Assembly (NCBI GenBank): GCA_947579605.1
Contig: OX388309.1
Span: forward strand, 32,780,237-32,844,236
DNA: 64,000 bases
Direction of reading: 5' to 3'
Origin: Athripsodes cinereus
Taxonomy: Eukaryota > Arthropoda > Insecta > Trichoptera > Leptoceridae
In this document: piece after piece, positions 1-9,766 of the stretch
How the letters are laid out: every line of letters begins with the position of its first letter
Numbering within the stretch: the stretch's first letter is position 1
Translations under genes and position numbers: made by a program
The notes under the pieces: model-generated
Database searches by the model: none
What the model was told of the DNA's origin: nothing
What the model saw: only the letters and a program-made list of their open reading frames with translations

Positions 1-411
1 CGTGAAATTGAAAGAGAATTGAGAAGATGTATTATTAAGTAGAATGAAGAAGACTGAGATGTATTGACATTTGCCATTATGTGTATGTACGGGAACACTT
101 ACATGGTGCTTTTATGAATGTATTAAAGTAAACTGCTTAAGGCTATATTTGGAAATAGACTATCTTTTGCTGCTAACGTTATTGTATTCATATCACGAAA
201 GAAACTACTTTTTCTTTTGACTCTATCACTAAAATTTGCATAATGTCGATAAATTTTCTATCACAAAAAACTTTACTTTCCAATAAACTATTAGGCTTCT
301 CTATATTGAAGTTTTTTGTTGGTATTTTTTTTGATTGGAATTATTTTTAAAAACAATTTTTGTTTTTCTTACAATTTACTATTATATGAGGTTACAATAT
401 GTACCTATAAT

Positions 412-547
412 GTTACCACATGAAACTTTCATATAAGGCTTAGAAAAGACAATGTCATCTTATTTGATAGTACACTGTACGAGACTTGAACCCACAACCC
501 ATTAATTTTGAGAGGTGTGTTTTGTCCAATTAAGTTTCCTGGGGCCG
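412..547 (-). repeat. tRNA-derived SINE, family 1, copy 1
   Basis: On the minus strand this has a tRNA-like head: a decayed A box and a B box (GGGTTCAAGTCTCG-like), followed by a tail that ends near 412. The same head and tail recur at 19855-19990 and 50955-51065, all on the minus strand. It is a dispersed pol III-type SINE and not a functional tRNA, because the arms do not pair properly. Confidence 0.6.
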
Positions 548-685
548 TAGACAATCCATACTTATCGATCGACTACTGGCGAACTTCATTATTTAAACTT
601 TTAACCAGACTTTACTTAAATCAAATTCATGAAATATTATGAATAAAAAATGTTATTCATTTTATTGAGTGGGTAGGAGGCAGAT

Positions 686-802
686 GTCGTGGCTGCAGAA
701 TATCGGCAATGCACCGGAATAACACGGATAGGGGAACTGGTCCGCACAGCACGAGACAGAGAGGCATTCTCCAGAGTGATCACCAACGTCGGGAGGACCT
801 GA
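686..802 (+). pseudogene. LINE pol C-terminal scrap
   Basis: A 38-codon open stretch ends in TGA and contains ELVRTARDREAFSRVITNV. The pattern (LVR-A-DR-F/W-R-V) matches the extreme C-terminus of many arthropod LINE reverse transcriptases, where W replaces F. Nothing upstream can be read as more of the enzyme, so this is a 5'-truncated remnant. Confidence 0.4.
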
Positions 803-1969
803 TACGGCACTGATAGAGGAAGAATTAATTTTATTAATTTGTATTCATTGTATTGTTCTGTACAAGAAGTAGGTAGGTAGACATAAAATTTGGAATAAAA
901 GACCGCTCTTGACGGAACATAATTATTTCATCGATGTTTTTCCATTACCAATATTAATGGACGAAAACAGGAAATAGATATAGCATATTAAGCTTTATCC
1001 AGATTTACTTTATGAGCTTTTTGAATTAATTTAATCTCCATATATCGCATTGTTTCAAACAAATTGGATACCTACTCTATATAATCCAATTGACCAGGAA
1101 ATGGAGTTTCATACAAAAAGTTACAATATTTTATATACATACAAATGGACAAATATGTTTTATCTCTGTGAGTTTATAATGAAAAATAGATTTCCAGGTG
1201 TTTACTTATGTATATATGTAGATGAAATTAATTTTACAATATTCAATTAAATTTGTTTCAGATTAACAACGATCAAATCTTTGACAGCCTCTGTTAATGT
1301 GGAATGCTGTAGCAGTATTTTGAAATTGATATCTACCATTATCACAAACATGCACACATAAATGTTCGATGGTAAGTATAGTGTTGTATTATTTCAAAAC
1401 GTGTTTGAATATAAGAAAGAATGTGGATTAATATGAAACTTGAATACTAGATAGATTGTTATTTTTTATGAAAACGTAGGGCAAATCGTAGTTTATTTAT
1501 TTATTTATTATTCAATTTACGGCTCATATAGCCATTCACAATATATAGACATATACAAACATACAAATTCACAAATTGATGTTAAGTAATTCAAATATAT
1601 ATAACTAAAATAATAACAACAAAAAATGCAACCAAATATCATGAATATAAACATCCATGTATAAATAAATGGATGGGCACTATATACCTATAGACAATTC
1701 AAATTAGTAGGCATCCATACGAACAATCACACAATACAGCAATTATTAATTTACTTTTATGCCAAAGAGAAGTGTCTAAAAATAGTTCCCGCGGTAATCA
1801 TTGAAAAAAAGTAGTCATTGAAACAAAAAAAAAAACGCTTATTATTTTTCTAGAACGTGATTTGCATTTGAAAATGACATTTTCAATCATTCTACAGTCT
1901 AGAGGTTGTTGGATACGTACCCAGACTTGGATATGTCTTTTTTTAATTCATATTTCGTTCATATTTCAC
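803..1969. other. No gene seen
   Basis: AT-rich sequence with a short (ATTT)n run near 1495-1512. No ORF has recognisable motifs; the 66-codon ORF at 1050-1250 is low complexity. Confidence 0.6.
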
Positions 1970-2206
1970 ATGGCTGAAAGGAGGGATGTGAGGAAGCGCG
2001 GGCGTCCGAGAACTACATGGCTTGAACATGTAGATCAAATTCTCAAGGACGGCCGTGTTTTGTGTTAGAGATATCGACCTGCGTTCATGAAAAATTGTAT
2101 GACTGTGGAGGAGGTGAAAGAAGTATGTAAGGACAGATCTTATTGGCGTTCCGTTCTCTCTGCCTACCCCACTTGGGATACGGCGTGAGGGAATAGATAG
2201 ATAGAT
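1970..2206 (+). pseudogene. LINE family A, 3' end copy
   Basis: This encodes the C-terminal tail of an arthropod endonuclease-reverse transcriptase, with RKRGRPRTTWLEHVDQILKD, then a stop, then EVKEVCKDRSYWRSVLSAYP continuing in the same frame. It ends with the family's 3' tail (CTACCCCACTTGGGATACGG) and a (GATA)n microsatellite at 2190-2206, typical of target-primed insertion. Other copies lie at 32875-33560, 33690-34965 (split), 40048-40375 and 46822-47130. Confidence 0.75.
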
Positions 2207-2595
2207 ATTTCGTTTATTATTATGTGCGTTAGCACATTGAAATACGAAGTTTGTTTTAAATTATTGTACAAAACAGTTATTTACAAAAAAAATCTAATGT
2301 GTAATAAATTGTAATAATTTTTAGTGAAATAATATTAATGATGAAACTGAAACTGAAATATGAAATAATTCATAAAACACATTAAAACTAATCATGCAAA
2401 ACCGCCCTTGAGACGGTCTAAGGACTGTTAAACGACGTAAAAAATTTAATAAAATCATCCAAAATCATCATCATCATCATTTACACAATTACTAGTACTT
2501 TTTTATTTATCTTTTTTGTCCTAGAAGTTGAGCAAAGCTTGTGATTTAATAAGAATATTTATAAATTAAATTTAAAATATACACAACACACCCTA
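2207..2595. other. No gene seen
   Basis: AT-rich sequence with a short (ATC)n run near 2465-2480. No coding or RNA signal. Confidence 0.6.
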
Positions 2596-2690
2596 ATAAA
2601 ACAGAAGTTGGAACAGTTTAAGCCTACTGTGAAAGGTGTATAAGGTTGTGTTTAGGTTTGTTACAAAAACCCAGATACACCTTTTCAAAA
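2596..2690 (+). repeat. SINE family 3 tail, headless copy
   Basis: It matches the tail downstream of the tRNA-like head at 47935-48095 (CCTACTGTGAAAGGTGTATA then GGTT...ACAAAAACCC). The tRNA-like head is missing, so the copy is 5'-truncated. An inverted partner lies at 3125-3238. Confidence 0.55.
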
Positions 2691-2724
2691 AAAAAAATTA
2701 TAATAAAAATTATTAGTATAGACA

Positions 2725-2932
2725 TAACATATAGACATAACAACTAAGATGAATCTTGTAATATGAACGCGACAATACACACATATACAATCCACTAAAC
2801 ACATATACATGTTACATCCAGACCCAGGATAATTAGAAAAAGGTCATTCCTCAATCTGGCGTGGCCGGGAATCGAACCCGAGACCTCGTGACTCAAAGGC
2901 AAGAGCGTTACCTCCGCGCCACACCGGCCGAC
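2725..2932 (-). repeat. tRNA-derived SINE, family 2, copy 1
   Basis: The minus strand shows an A-box-like GTGGCGCGGAGGTAACGCTC and a B box GGGTTCGATTCC with a paired T-arm. A shared body follows (CCTGGGTCTGGATG... and a run related to GTATATGTGT). Relatives lie at 13286-13476, 43970-44149 and 51150-51338, all minus. The head is best preserved in this copy. Confidence 0.65.
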
Positions 2933-3084
2933 AATTATAATAAATCATAAATTAAAATTCTATTACAATAAAACGAAGTTTGCATGATGAATAAGTACAT
3001 TTTGCATGTTAATTGAAGCATTTTCATAACCTCGCATTTAGACAATTATAAAGTGGTAACTGCAAATTATTTCAGTGTAATATC

Positions 3085-3089
<5 letters not shown>

Positions 3090-3123
<34 letters not shown>
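3090..3123. repeat. (TA)n microsatellite
   Basis: About 16 uninterrupted TA units directly before the SINE family 3 tail on the opposite strand. Confidence 0.95.
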
Positions 3124-3124
3124 A

Positions 3125-3238
3125 AAAGATATATCTGGGTTTTTGTTATAAACCCAAATACAACCTTATACACCTTTCACAGTAAGCTACTAATACCTTG
3201 TGTCGTGAAAGGGGAGTTTGCCGGCACCATTATTAGCA
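3125..3238 (-). repeat. SINE family 3 tail, inverted copy
   Basis: On the minus strand it starts at GGTGCCGGCAAACTCCCCTT, the junction where the tRNA-like head ends in the fuller copy at 47935. It runs through the shared GTGAAAGGTGTATAAGGTTG tail. Confidence 0.6.
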
Positions 3239-3747
3239 CAATATGAGTTTGAAGTTATTATATTTATTATGAAGTTGAGTTAATCCCTCAATTATAACTT
3301 TGTTCAACTCGAAAATGTTTTAATTAGAGTTGGTCGTAATACTTCATTGTATGACTTTTTATAAGATATCATGATTCTGCGGTATACTCGCCCATTGCAC
3401 GAATTTATTTGTTCAGTCATAATGTTTTTTTCTACTGTTTGATTTTTCTGTGCAATAAATATTTTTATTATAATTATTATAAAATATAATAATGTATTAA
3501 ATAAGTACTAAATATTTTAATCAAACAAAATATTTCATTACGTAAAATAGGTACCTGTAACCTGTAATAAAGTTTTCACAGCACATTCAAGTTGCACACA
3601 ACGTTAGAAATTTATATTTTTAGAACTTTTTGACACATTTATTTCAGTATAAGCTTTTTTCAGTCAGCCACTTTTTTCTGCAAAAGTTTTCTAGAATATT
3701 TAAAAATATAAAATAAACTGATATAATATAAACTGGTATAGGGGCTT

Positions 3748-3956
3748 AGTAGGGTTACTCTTGACACAATCTAAATACGATCTCAATCTAGTCTTGATCT
3801 TACATAATTATACGATGTACGAGGGAACTATGGAGAAAAATACCGCGCTACCGCTACCGCGAGATTGGTATGCACGTATTTTGACTAATAGTCACTTCGC
3901 GCGTCGTACGATTAAGATTAAAATCATATTAAGATTTTGTCAAGAGTAACCCTACT
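3748..3956. mobile_element. Short palindromic MITE
   Basis: About 209 bp bounded by inverted repeats of roughly 45 bp: AGTAGGGTTACTCTTGACAC at the left and the complement of AGTAGGGTTACTCTTGACAA at the right. There is no internal coding. I cannot fix the target duplication or superfamily. The 62-codon ORF across it is not a gene. Confidence 0.6.
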
Positions 3957-4957
3957 GGAGCTCGAATATTCCCTCTGTTACTGTACTCCATCTTAATGAT
4001 ACAAACACATTTCTTAGTTTTATAGTATTTGAGGGGTTATTTCATATATCTTTGAAAAAATGAGCCATCCAGGATGATCTACAAAAGTGAATGAATCTTA
4101 TAGGCAGGTAGCTTTTGTTTTGTATTCATGATTTGGAACTCATTAATGATTTTATTTTTTATTATGAATGACAACCTAATGGGCTATGATATAAATAAAT
4201 GGAATAATATAATACGGATATTTATAAATTGGACATATGTAACATTGCATATTTATTGTTCGTAATTGTATGATAGTACTAAATATAATAATAATAATAA
4301 TAAACTTTATTGTACAAAATATATGGATACAAATGATAAAGTTACATGGTATAAACGAATAATTTTGCACAATGGGCGAGTTTATCGCAGGGACGCGATA
4401 TCTTCCAACTAACCCAATATATGTACATTGTCTGTAATGTTCTGTTGGCTTGAATAAATAAATAGTGATTCCATATATCAAAAATTCACTTGAAAGAGAT
4501 AGCATGACACTCAAAACACCTAAATAAAAATAGTTAACTTTCAATAAAACTTTTACACTCTCTTACATAACGTTATTTTAAAACCCACATAAATTTTAAA
4601 AACCACTTCATACAAAACACGCTTACGTTTTAATGCAGTTTTTCATATATATAATGTATATTATAAGTTAGAACTGTAGATGATAATTACTATAGTGAAG
4701 TATCTACGTTTGACTTTGTATGGTTTCCATAATCGCATGCATTACGCCTTGTACAATGGATTCTAGTTTGAAATGTGTTGTGTAAAATACTACGGTACTT
4801 TTGTATAATACGAGACAGCGAGTATGTAGGCCAACATTACATACTTCCCTTCATACTTACTAAATTAGTATATATTATTATTCTCCAATTGTTGCTATTA
4901 TTTTTGTTTAAATGCAAATTCTAGTTGGAATTTGGAACGATAAGAGAATTTTATTAG
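3957..4957. other. No gene seen
   Basis: AT-rich sequence with an (AAT)n run near 4286-4303. The 122-codon minus ORF at 4176-4544 is low-complexity I/Y/F sequence without motifs. Confidence 0.6.
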
Positions 4958-5147
4958 TATTATGTGTTCCCAGGCCGTTATTTAAAACCATATTGAGATA
5001 GTGCCGTTGTAATTCCCGCCATGTGTCACATTTACGCCTCCATATTGGCACTCATTAACTCACACTTTGGTCAACCAAGCAGAAACACATAGAACTTTTG
5101 TCTATGGATTTTATTTGATTGTCTTTTTCTAAGCACAATTCATTAGT
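4958..5147 (+). repeat. DIRS left inverted terminal repeat
   Basis: 190 bp starting TATTATGTGTTCCCAGGCCG. From about 4988 inward it is near-perfectly complementary to the right repeat. The outermost ~20 bp differ (GTTCCCAGGCCG versus GCCCAGCC), which is why the internal complementary region needs two halves. Confidence 0.9.
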
Positions 5148-5227
5148 GTGTTAGTTTTCGAACTGTCACGACGCCATTTTTTCTGTTGTTCGCGTGTTTA
5201 TTGTGTTGTTGAGTAAACAAAGCAAAA

Positions 5228-6538
5228 ATGCCGAGAAATGCAGCGAAAAAGTTACGCGGTAATAGTGGGGAGAAAGATTTGTCGCCGACGGAGATCGCGG
5301 CAATCATTCACGCTCCCGAAACTCAAACATCAAGCGCTTCGTCGGCCAAGCGCAAGAAAATGGAGGTCGAGGACCCGCGTTTCGACGCTTTGGCGAAGCA
5401 AGTCGCGGATCTCGGCGAAACCATGAACCAGTTCATGGAAAGCATGGTAGCAAGAGATACGACACGGCAGTTATCTCTTCCGCGAAGTGCGCGCTCACGA
5501 TCGAAGTCGCAACCGCGGGAACAAATACTAGAGGTGGAAACGAGGACACACGGGTCGAGACCACCAAAACGCAAGTCGGGACCATCGCGGCGAAAATCGG
5601 GTTCAGTTCAACGCGACACGCGGAAAGACACATATCGCGCGCGAGATAACTCTCCCGCCAGCCGGGAAAGTTATTTTTCCGATGGGGAGTCAGAAGGCGA
5701 ATCGTGGACATCCGCGAATTCCGATGATTATCAAGGGAAACCTACTCCGGTAATCCTGGATGACATCGAGACGACACTCGCGGAACCTTCGATTCCGCAA
5801 GCGAAGGAGTCCAGAGTGGCAAGAGGAATTAGGTTGCAGCATCTGAACTCCCAAGACTGGTGCAATGTACGTTTCGCTGAAGTCCAAAAGGCGTATAATG
5901 CAAAGCCGTTCTTCGCAGCATTGGAGGCGAACGATGAAGTGAGGCACCTAGTTGGGAGTGACTCCTTGACAACCCAGGAGACATTCTGTGCTGCCCTCTC
6001 ACATGCCATCGTTATGCAGGGGGAACATCTGAGGACAGCGGTGCAGGAGCTGGCAGATACGGACCCGTCCCAGATGCAGAACAGGATCCAATCTCTGTTT
6101 GGCCCTAAGTCCGAATACCAGAAGGTCTCAAAAGACCTTACACAGATAGTGTGTGGGAAAAGGGCAAGCCTGATCCAGCAACGAAGAGAAGGCATCCTGA
6201 AAGCATTGGAGGACAGGAATGTCCAAGCTGCGTTCCGGAGGATTCCTCCGAATGAACAGTATATTTTTGAGCCGGCGGCACTATCAGGGACGATTCAGAA
6301 GATGGGAGGCATCGATAAATGCCTCCAAAGACACAGACCTCAGGAGCCAATGCCTGGTCCATCGGGAGTAAAACCAGGGAAAGCATATGTCCAACGAGAT
6401 ATCACCCGACGCCCAACTAAACAGGACACAGCAGAGGCACGGAGGTTTCGTGAAGCGAGACGTCCCACAACCCAGAAATCGGGACACCGAAAGAATGGAG
6501 CACGCCGTCAGCATGGAGACAAGAAACGGTATAGGTGA
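5228..6538 (+). CDS. gag: DIRS ORF1, Gag-like protein
   Basis: 436 aa from the first ATG after the left repeat and an ~80-bp leader. Residues 1-60 are basic, with a short predicted helical stretch around 50-75. Residues 85-160 are rich in Ser, Arg and Lys. The central part (about 195-340) is a folded, mostly helical segment and the C-terminus is again basic. I see no zinc knuckle, as is usual for DIRS Gag. Family role: nucleoprotein particle formation. It overlaps the RT frame by ~150 nt. The call rests mainly on position. Confidence 0.75.
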   Translation: MPRNAAKKLRGNSGEKDLSPTEIAAIIHAPETQTSSASSAKRKKMEVEDPRFDALAKQVADLGETMNQFMESMVARDTTRQLSLPRSARSRSKSQPREQILEVETRTHGSRPPKRKSGPSRRKSGSVQRDTRKDTYRARDNSPASRESYFSDGESEGESWTSANSDDYQGKPTPVILDDIETTLAEPSIPQAKESRVARGIRLQHLNSQDWCNVRFAEVQKAYNAKPFFAALEANDEVRHLVGSDSLTTQETFCAALSHAIVMQGEHLRTAVQELADTDPSQMQNRIQSLFGPKSEYQKVSKDLTQIVCGKRASLIQQRREGILKALEDRNVQAAFRRIPPNEQYIFEPAALSGTIQKMGGIDKCLQRHRPQEPMPGPSGVKPGKAYVQRDITRRPTKQDTAEARRFREARRPTTQKSGHRKNGARRQHGDKKRYR

Positions 6539-7268
6539 CTACCTACCGTTTCAAGGGGGACAGCTTCAACATCATCTGAAGCAGTGGAGGATGTTAAATC
6601 CTCCACAGGTAATTTTGAAGGTCCTTCAGGGGTACAGGATACCCTTTACTTCAAAACCCCCCTTAATCCTCCCCACAGACCTCGACCGAGCTGTGGTCAC
6701 CAAAGAGTCCAAGCTGATGACAGGTCACATATTGGAAATGTTAAAATCACAAATATTAGAGAAGGCAAATCCCTCACCATCGTTTGTCTCCAGGATGTTT
6801 CTGGTTCCAAAGGTCGACGGAACTACAAGAACCGTCCTAAACTTAAAAGGACTAAATCAATTCGTAGAACCAGGGACCTTCAGTCTGATAAACGTTCAGA
6901 AGATTCCAGACTTCCTTCAGCCCAACGACTGGATGGTAAAAGTGGACTTATCACAAGCATACTTCCACATTCCGGTAAGTCCATCTCATCGCAGATTCCT
7001 GCGTTTAGCATACCAGGGACAAATATACCAGATGACGTGTCTTCCATTCGGTCTAAGTTCGGCCCCAAAAATATTTGCGACAATAACCAATTGGATAGCA
7101 CAGCAGTTACGAGACAAAGGACTCCGGATCGTAGTTTATCTAGACGATTTCTTTCTGGTAAACCAATGTCCGGAAATCCTGAGCCGGCACGTAGACGAAT
7201 TAGTCCACTGCCTACGGACCCTAGGGTGGAAACTGCAGCTTCAAAAGTCCATTCTCACCGGCGGGTAG
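6387..7268 (+). pseudogene. DIRS ORF2, reverse transcriptase part (frame broken)
   Basis: 293 codons in the frame +1 to Gag. RT motifs appear in order: FLVPKVDGTTRTVLNLKGLN, MVKVDLSQAYFHIP, CLPFGLSSAPKIF and the catalytic YLDDF at residues 251-255. The frame stops at 7266-7268 while the rest of the enzyme (VDFLGISWD) continues in the -1 frame, consistent with loss of one base around 7255-7262. Role: copies element RNA into DNA. An alternative start within the Gag overlap cannot be excluded. Confidence 0.85.
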
Positions 7269-8467
7269 ACTTTTTGGGCATAAGCTGGGATACAGAGGCA
7301 AACCTAAAATTGCTACCCGAAAACAAACGTCACAGGCTACAGGAATTTCTAAAGAAGCTGATTGCGAGAAGAACATGGTCGTTGAAGGAATCACAAAGCC
7401 TTTTAGGATTTCTAAATTTCGCCAATTTCGTAGTCCCACGAGGAAGACTAAACAGCAGAACACTTCAACGGTGCAGCCGCAAACTGATTTACCATCGTCC
7501 GACCCACAGAGTAGTCATTCCTCTAGCGGCTCTGGAAGAAATGAAATGGTGGATGGCGAATACAGAAAAGAGCAGCCCGATCCACATCTCGGGCTTTCAA
7601 CATCTCTTGACAACAGATGCATCAGACGTCGGATGGGGAGCCATACTCGACGACAAGCTACTCAGCGGTCAGTGGTCTTCCCACCAGCAAAACTTACACT
7701 GCAACGTAAAGGAGATGCTCGCCGTGTTGGCTGCCATGTCTCCACACGTGCTAGAGCTGTCAGGCTCGGGTCTTCTGATCCAGTCAGACAACAAGACAGT
7801 GGTTTCCTATCTGCGCAACGAGGGAGGCACCAGGTCAAAAGCTCTTCTGACTTTGACTCGCCAGATCATGGAGATAGCAGACCAGCACCACATAGGTCTG
7901 TCTGCTTATTATCTCCCAGGACGACTCAACGGCATCGCCGATCGTCTGTCACGCCAGCAGACACTTTCAGAGTGGCACCTCCTACCGGAAGCAACTTCCG
8001 CCATATTCAGAAAGTGGGGAGTACCAGAAATAGACTTATTCGCCTCAGCAACTGCAAACGTAATACAGGCATATGTATCCTGGGATCAGAACGACACAAA
8101 CGCATGTTTCCACAATGCTTTCAGTCGTCAGTGGAACTACAAACTGGCTTGGGTTTTTCCACCACCGAGTCTAATGCCACGAGTTCTAAGACATCTGAAC
8201 GAAGCTCGGGGAATCTTTCTAATAGTAGCTCCCAGGTGGCAGAAGGTATTCTGGAGAGCAGATCTGAAGAGTCGAGCGCTGGACACTCCTCTTCAAGTGC
8301 AGAACCTTCAGAAGGTGCTAATAGACACAGAGACGGGCAAACCTCCCCCGCACATAGACACATTAACCCTGGAAGTTTGGAGATGTGGGGGTGGCAGAAC
8401 AGCCTTACCAACTGGTCCCATCAGCAGAAGCAGCTACTGCGAAACGCCTGGCGCAAATCCACCCTAA
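7262..8467 (+). pseudogene. DIRS ORF2 continued: RNase H and methyltransferase-like domain
   Basis: This continues the RT polyprotein after the frame change. RNase H acidic residues are visible as TTDASDVGWGA, NVKEMLAV, IQSDNKT and IADRLSR. It is followed by a DIRS-type adenine-methyltransferase-like segment (EIDLFAS..., then AWVFPPPSLMPRVL and LIVAPRW). Translation ends at TGA 8465-8467 after overlapping the recombinase start. This frame happens to be open from 6584, but the stretch before ~7260 is a shadow of the RT. Confidence 0.82.
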
Positions 8468-9373
8468 AATCATACGAAGCTGCTTGGAAGCGATGGCATA
8501 TGTGGGCAACTAAGCAGGAAATTGATCCTTGTAACCCCAGTGGCAGTCAGCTTGCAAGATTTCTCTCCGATTTACACTTGAAGATCAAACTAGCAGCTAG
8601 TACAATTGCTCTACACAAGTCAGTCGTATCAACATTCTGCAATCCACATTTGCAGGGCCGCCTCAGTTCTCACCCATTAGTAAAAAGAATAATGAAATCA
8701 GTTCAACTAGCGAAGCCAAAGAGTAGCAAGCCACCTGTATGGGATCCTCGTATAGTTATATCTTGGTTAGAGACAAACATACCGGACAGGATTACTCTAT
8801 TTGAAGCAAGTCGCAGAGCATGTACTCTGCTCTTATTGGCTTCAGGACGGCGGGTGCATGATCTAACTCTGCTCCATTGTACGGACGATAAGCTTATTTT
8901 TGAAGGTGATAGTGTAACTCTGTGGCCAATATTTGGCTCTAAGACGGACACGGCTACACATCAACAATCGGGCTGGAGATTGAAAAAAGCCAACAGCAAT
9001 AACATAGACCCAATCTTCTGGATCAGAAAAGTATTGGAGATGTCAACGAGTAGAAGAACAAATCCAAATACACAGTATCCACTTTTCATTTCCACTTGTG
9101 GAGAGCCAAGGCCAGCAACGAGAGCTATAATAGCAGGGTGGGTAAAATCAGTATTAAGGGACTCTGGAGTGTCATCACCTCCAGGAAGTATACGCTCGGC
9201 AGTAGCATCCCTTAACTGGCTGCAGAACTACATATAGACTGGACCAGATCCTGGCAAGAGGAAACTGGCAAAGTGCAAACACTTTTGCCAAACATTATTG
9301 CAGACAAGTGGCCAACTTTAATAGTAGTACATCATCTTCGATGGCACCATTATTCCAACCGTTACCAACATAA
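8383..9373 (+). pseudogene. DIRS ORF3, tyrosine recombinase (frameshifted near its end)
   Basis: Start taken at ATG 8383 inside the end of ORF2; the same frame is open much further upstream. The N-terminal SAM-like part contains KSTLKSYEAAWKRWHMWA. The catalytic domain shows the box I arginine in ASGRRVHDL and the second arginine in GSIRSAVASLNW. The frame ends at TAG 9235-9237, but LDQILARGNW followed by FAKHYCRQ lies in the next frame and runs to TAA 9371-9373. The presumed nucleophile Tyr (codon 9296-9298) is therefore cut off by a one-base shift near 9215-9235. Role: integration of the circular DNA. Confidence 0.85.
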
Positions 9374-9430
9374 ATACAAGATTCACATTAGTGTGTTATA
9401 CACTTGGTCACCAGGCGATAACAAACAAGT

Positions 9431-9527
9431 CTCAATATGGTTTTAAATAACGGCCTGGGAACACATAATAGGAAAGTTTTACCTACCATTAAAACTTATA
9501 TTATGTGCCCAGCCTTATTTAAAACCA
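9431..9527 (+). repeat. DIRS internal complementary region
   Basis: The first half (9431-9470) is the reverse complement of the element's left end and the second half (9471-9527) of its right end. Read on the minus strand, the two halves meet at CCTATTATGTG, which is the expected joined-end junction of the circle. This is the diagnostic feature of DIRS1-like elements. Confidence 0.9.
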
Positions 9528-9548
9528 AGGCGATCTCTGCCTGTTGAG

Positions 9549-9766
9549 ACTAATGAATTGTGCTTAGAAAAAGACAATCAAATAAAATCCATAGACAAAA
9601 GTTCTATGTGTTTCTGCTTGGTTGACCAAAGTGTGAGTTAATGAGTGCCAATATGGAGGCGTAAATGTGACACATGGCGGGAATTACAACGGCACTATCT
9701 CAATATGGTTTTAAATAAGGCTGGGCACATAATATAAGTTTTAATGGTAGGTAAAACTTTCCTATT
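9549..9766 (-). repeat. DIRS right inverted terminal repeat
   Basis: 218 bp. The inner part is complementary to 4988-5147. The outer ~45 bp (ATAAGTTTTAATGGTAGGTA and following) are unique to the right end and match only the internal complementary region. The end is set at CCTATT, 9761-9766. Confidence 0.9.

Larger units (their letters stand above)
4958..9766 (+). mobile_element. DIRS-type tyrosine-recombinase retrotransposon
   Basis: A 4.8-kb element with the full DIRS architecture: non-identical inverted terminal repeats (4958-5147 and 9549-9766), gag, reverse transcriptase, RNase H with a methyltransferase-like domain, tyrosine recombinase, and an internal complementary region (9431-9527) matching both outer ends. 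There are no LTRs and no DDE integrase. Family knowledge says such elements circularise and integrate by recombination without target duplication; both ends here show TATT. It is visibly richer in G+C than its surroundings. Two frame changes (near 7260 and 9225) suggest this copy is inactive. Confidence 0.93.

Noticed and set aside
4176..4544. 122-codon minus ORF
   Set aside because: Low-complexity, hydrophobic AT-rich translation without motifs or support.
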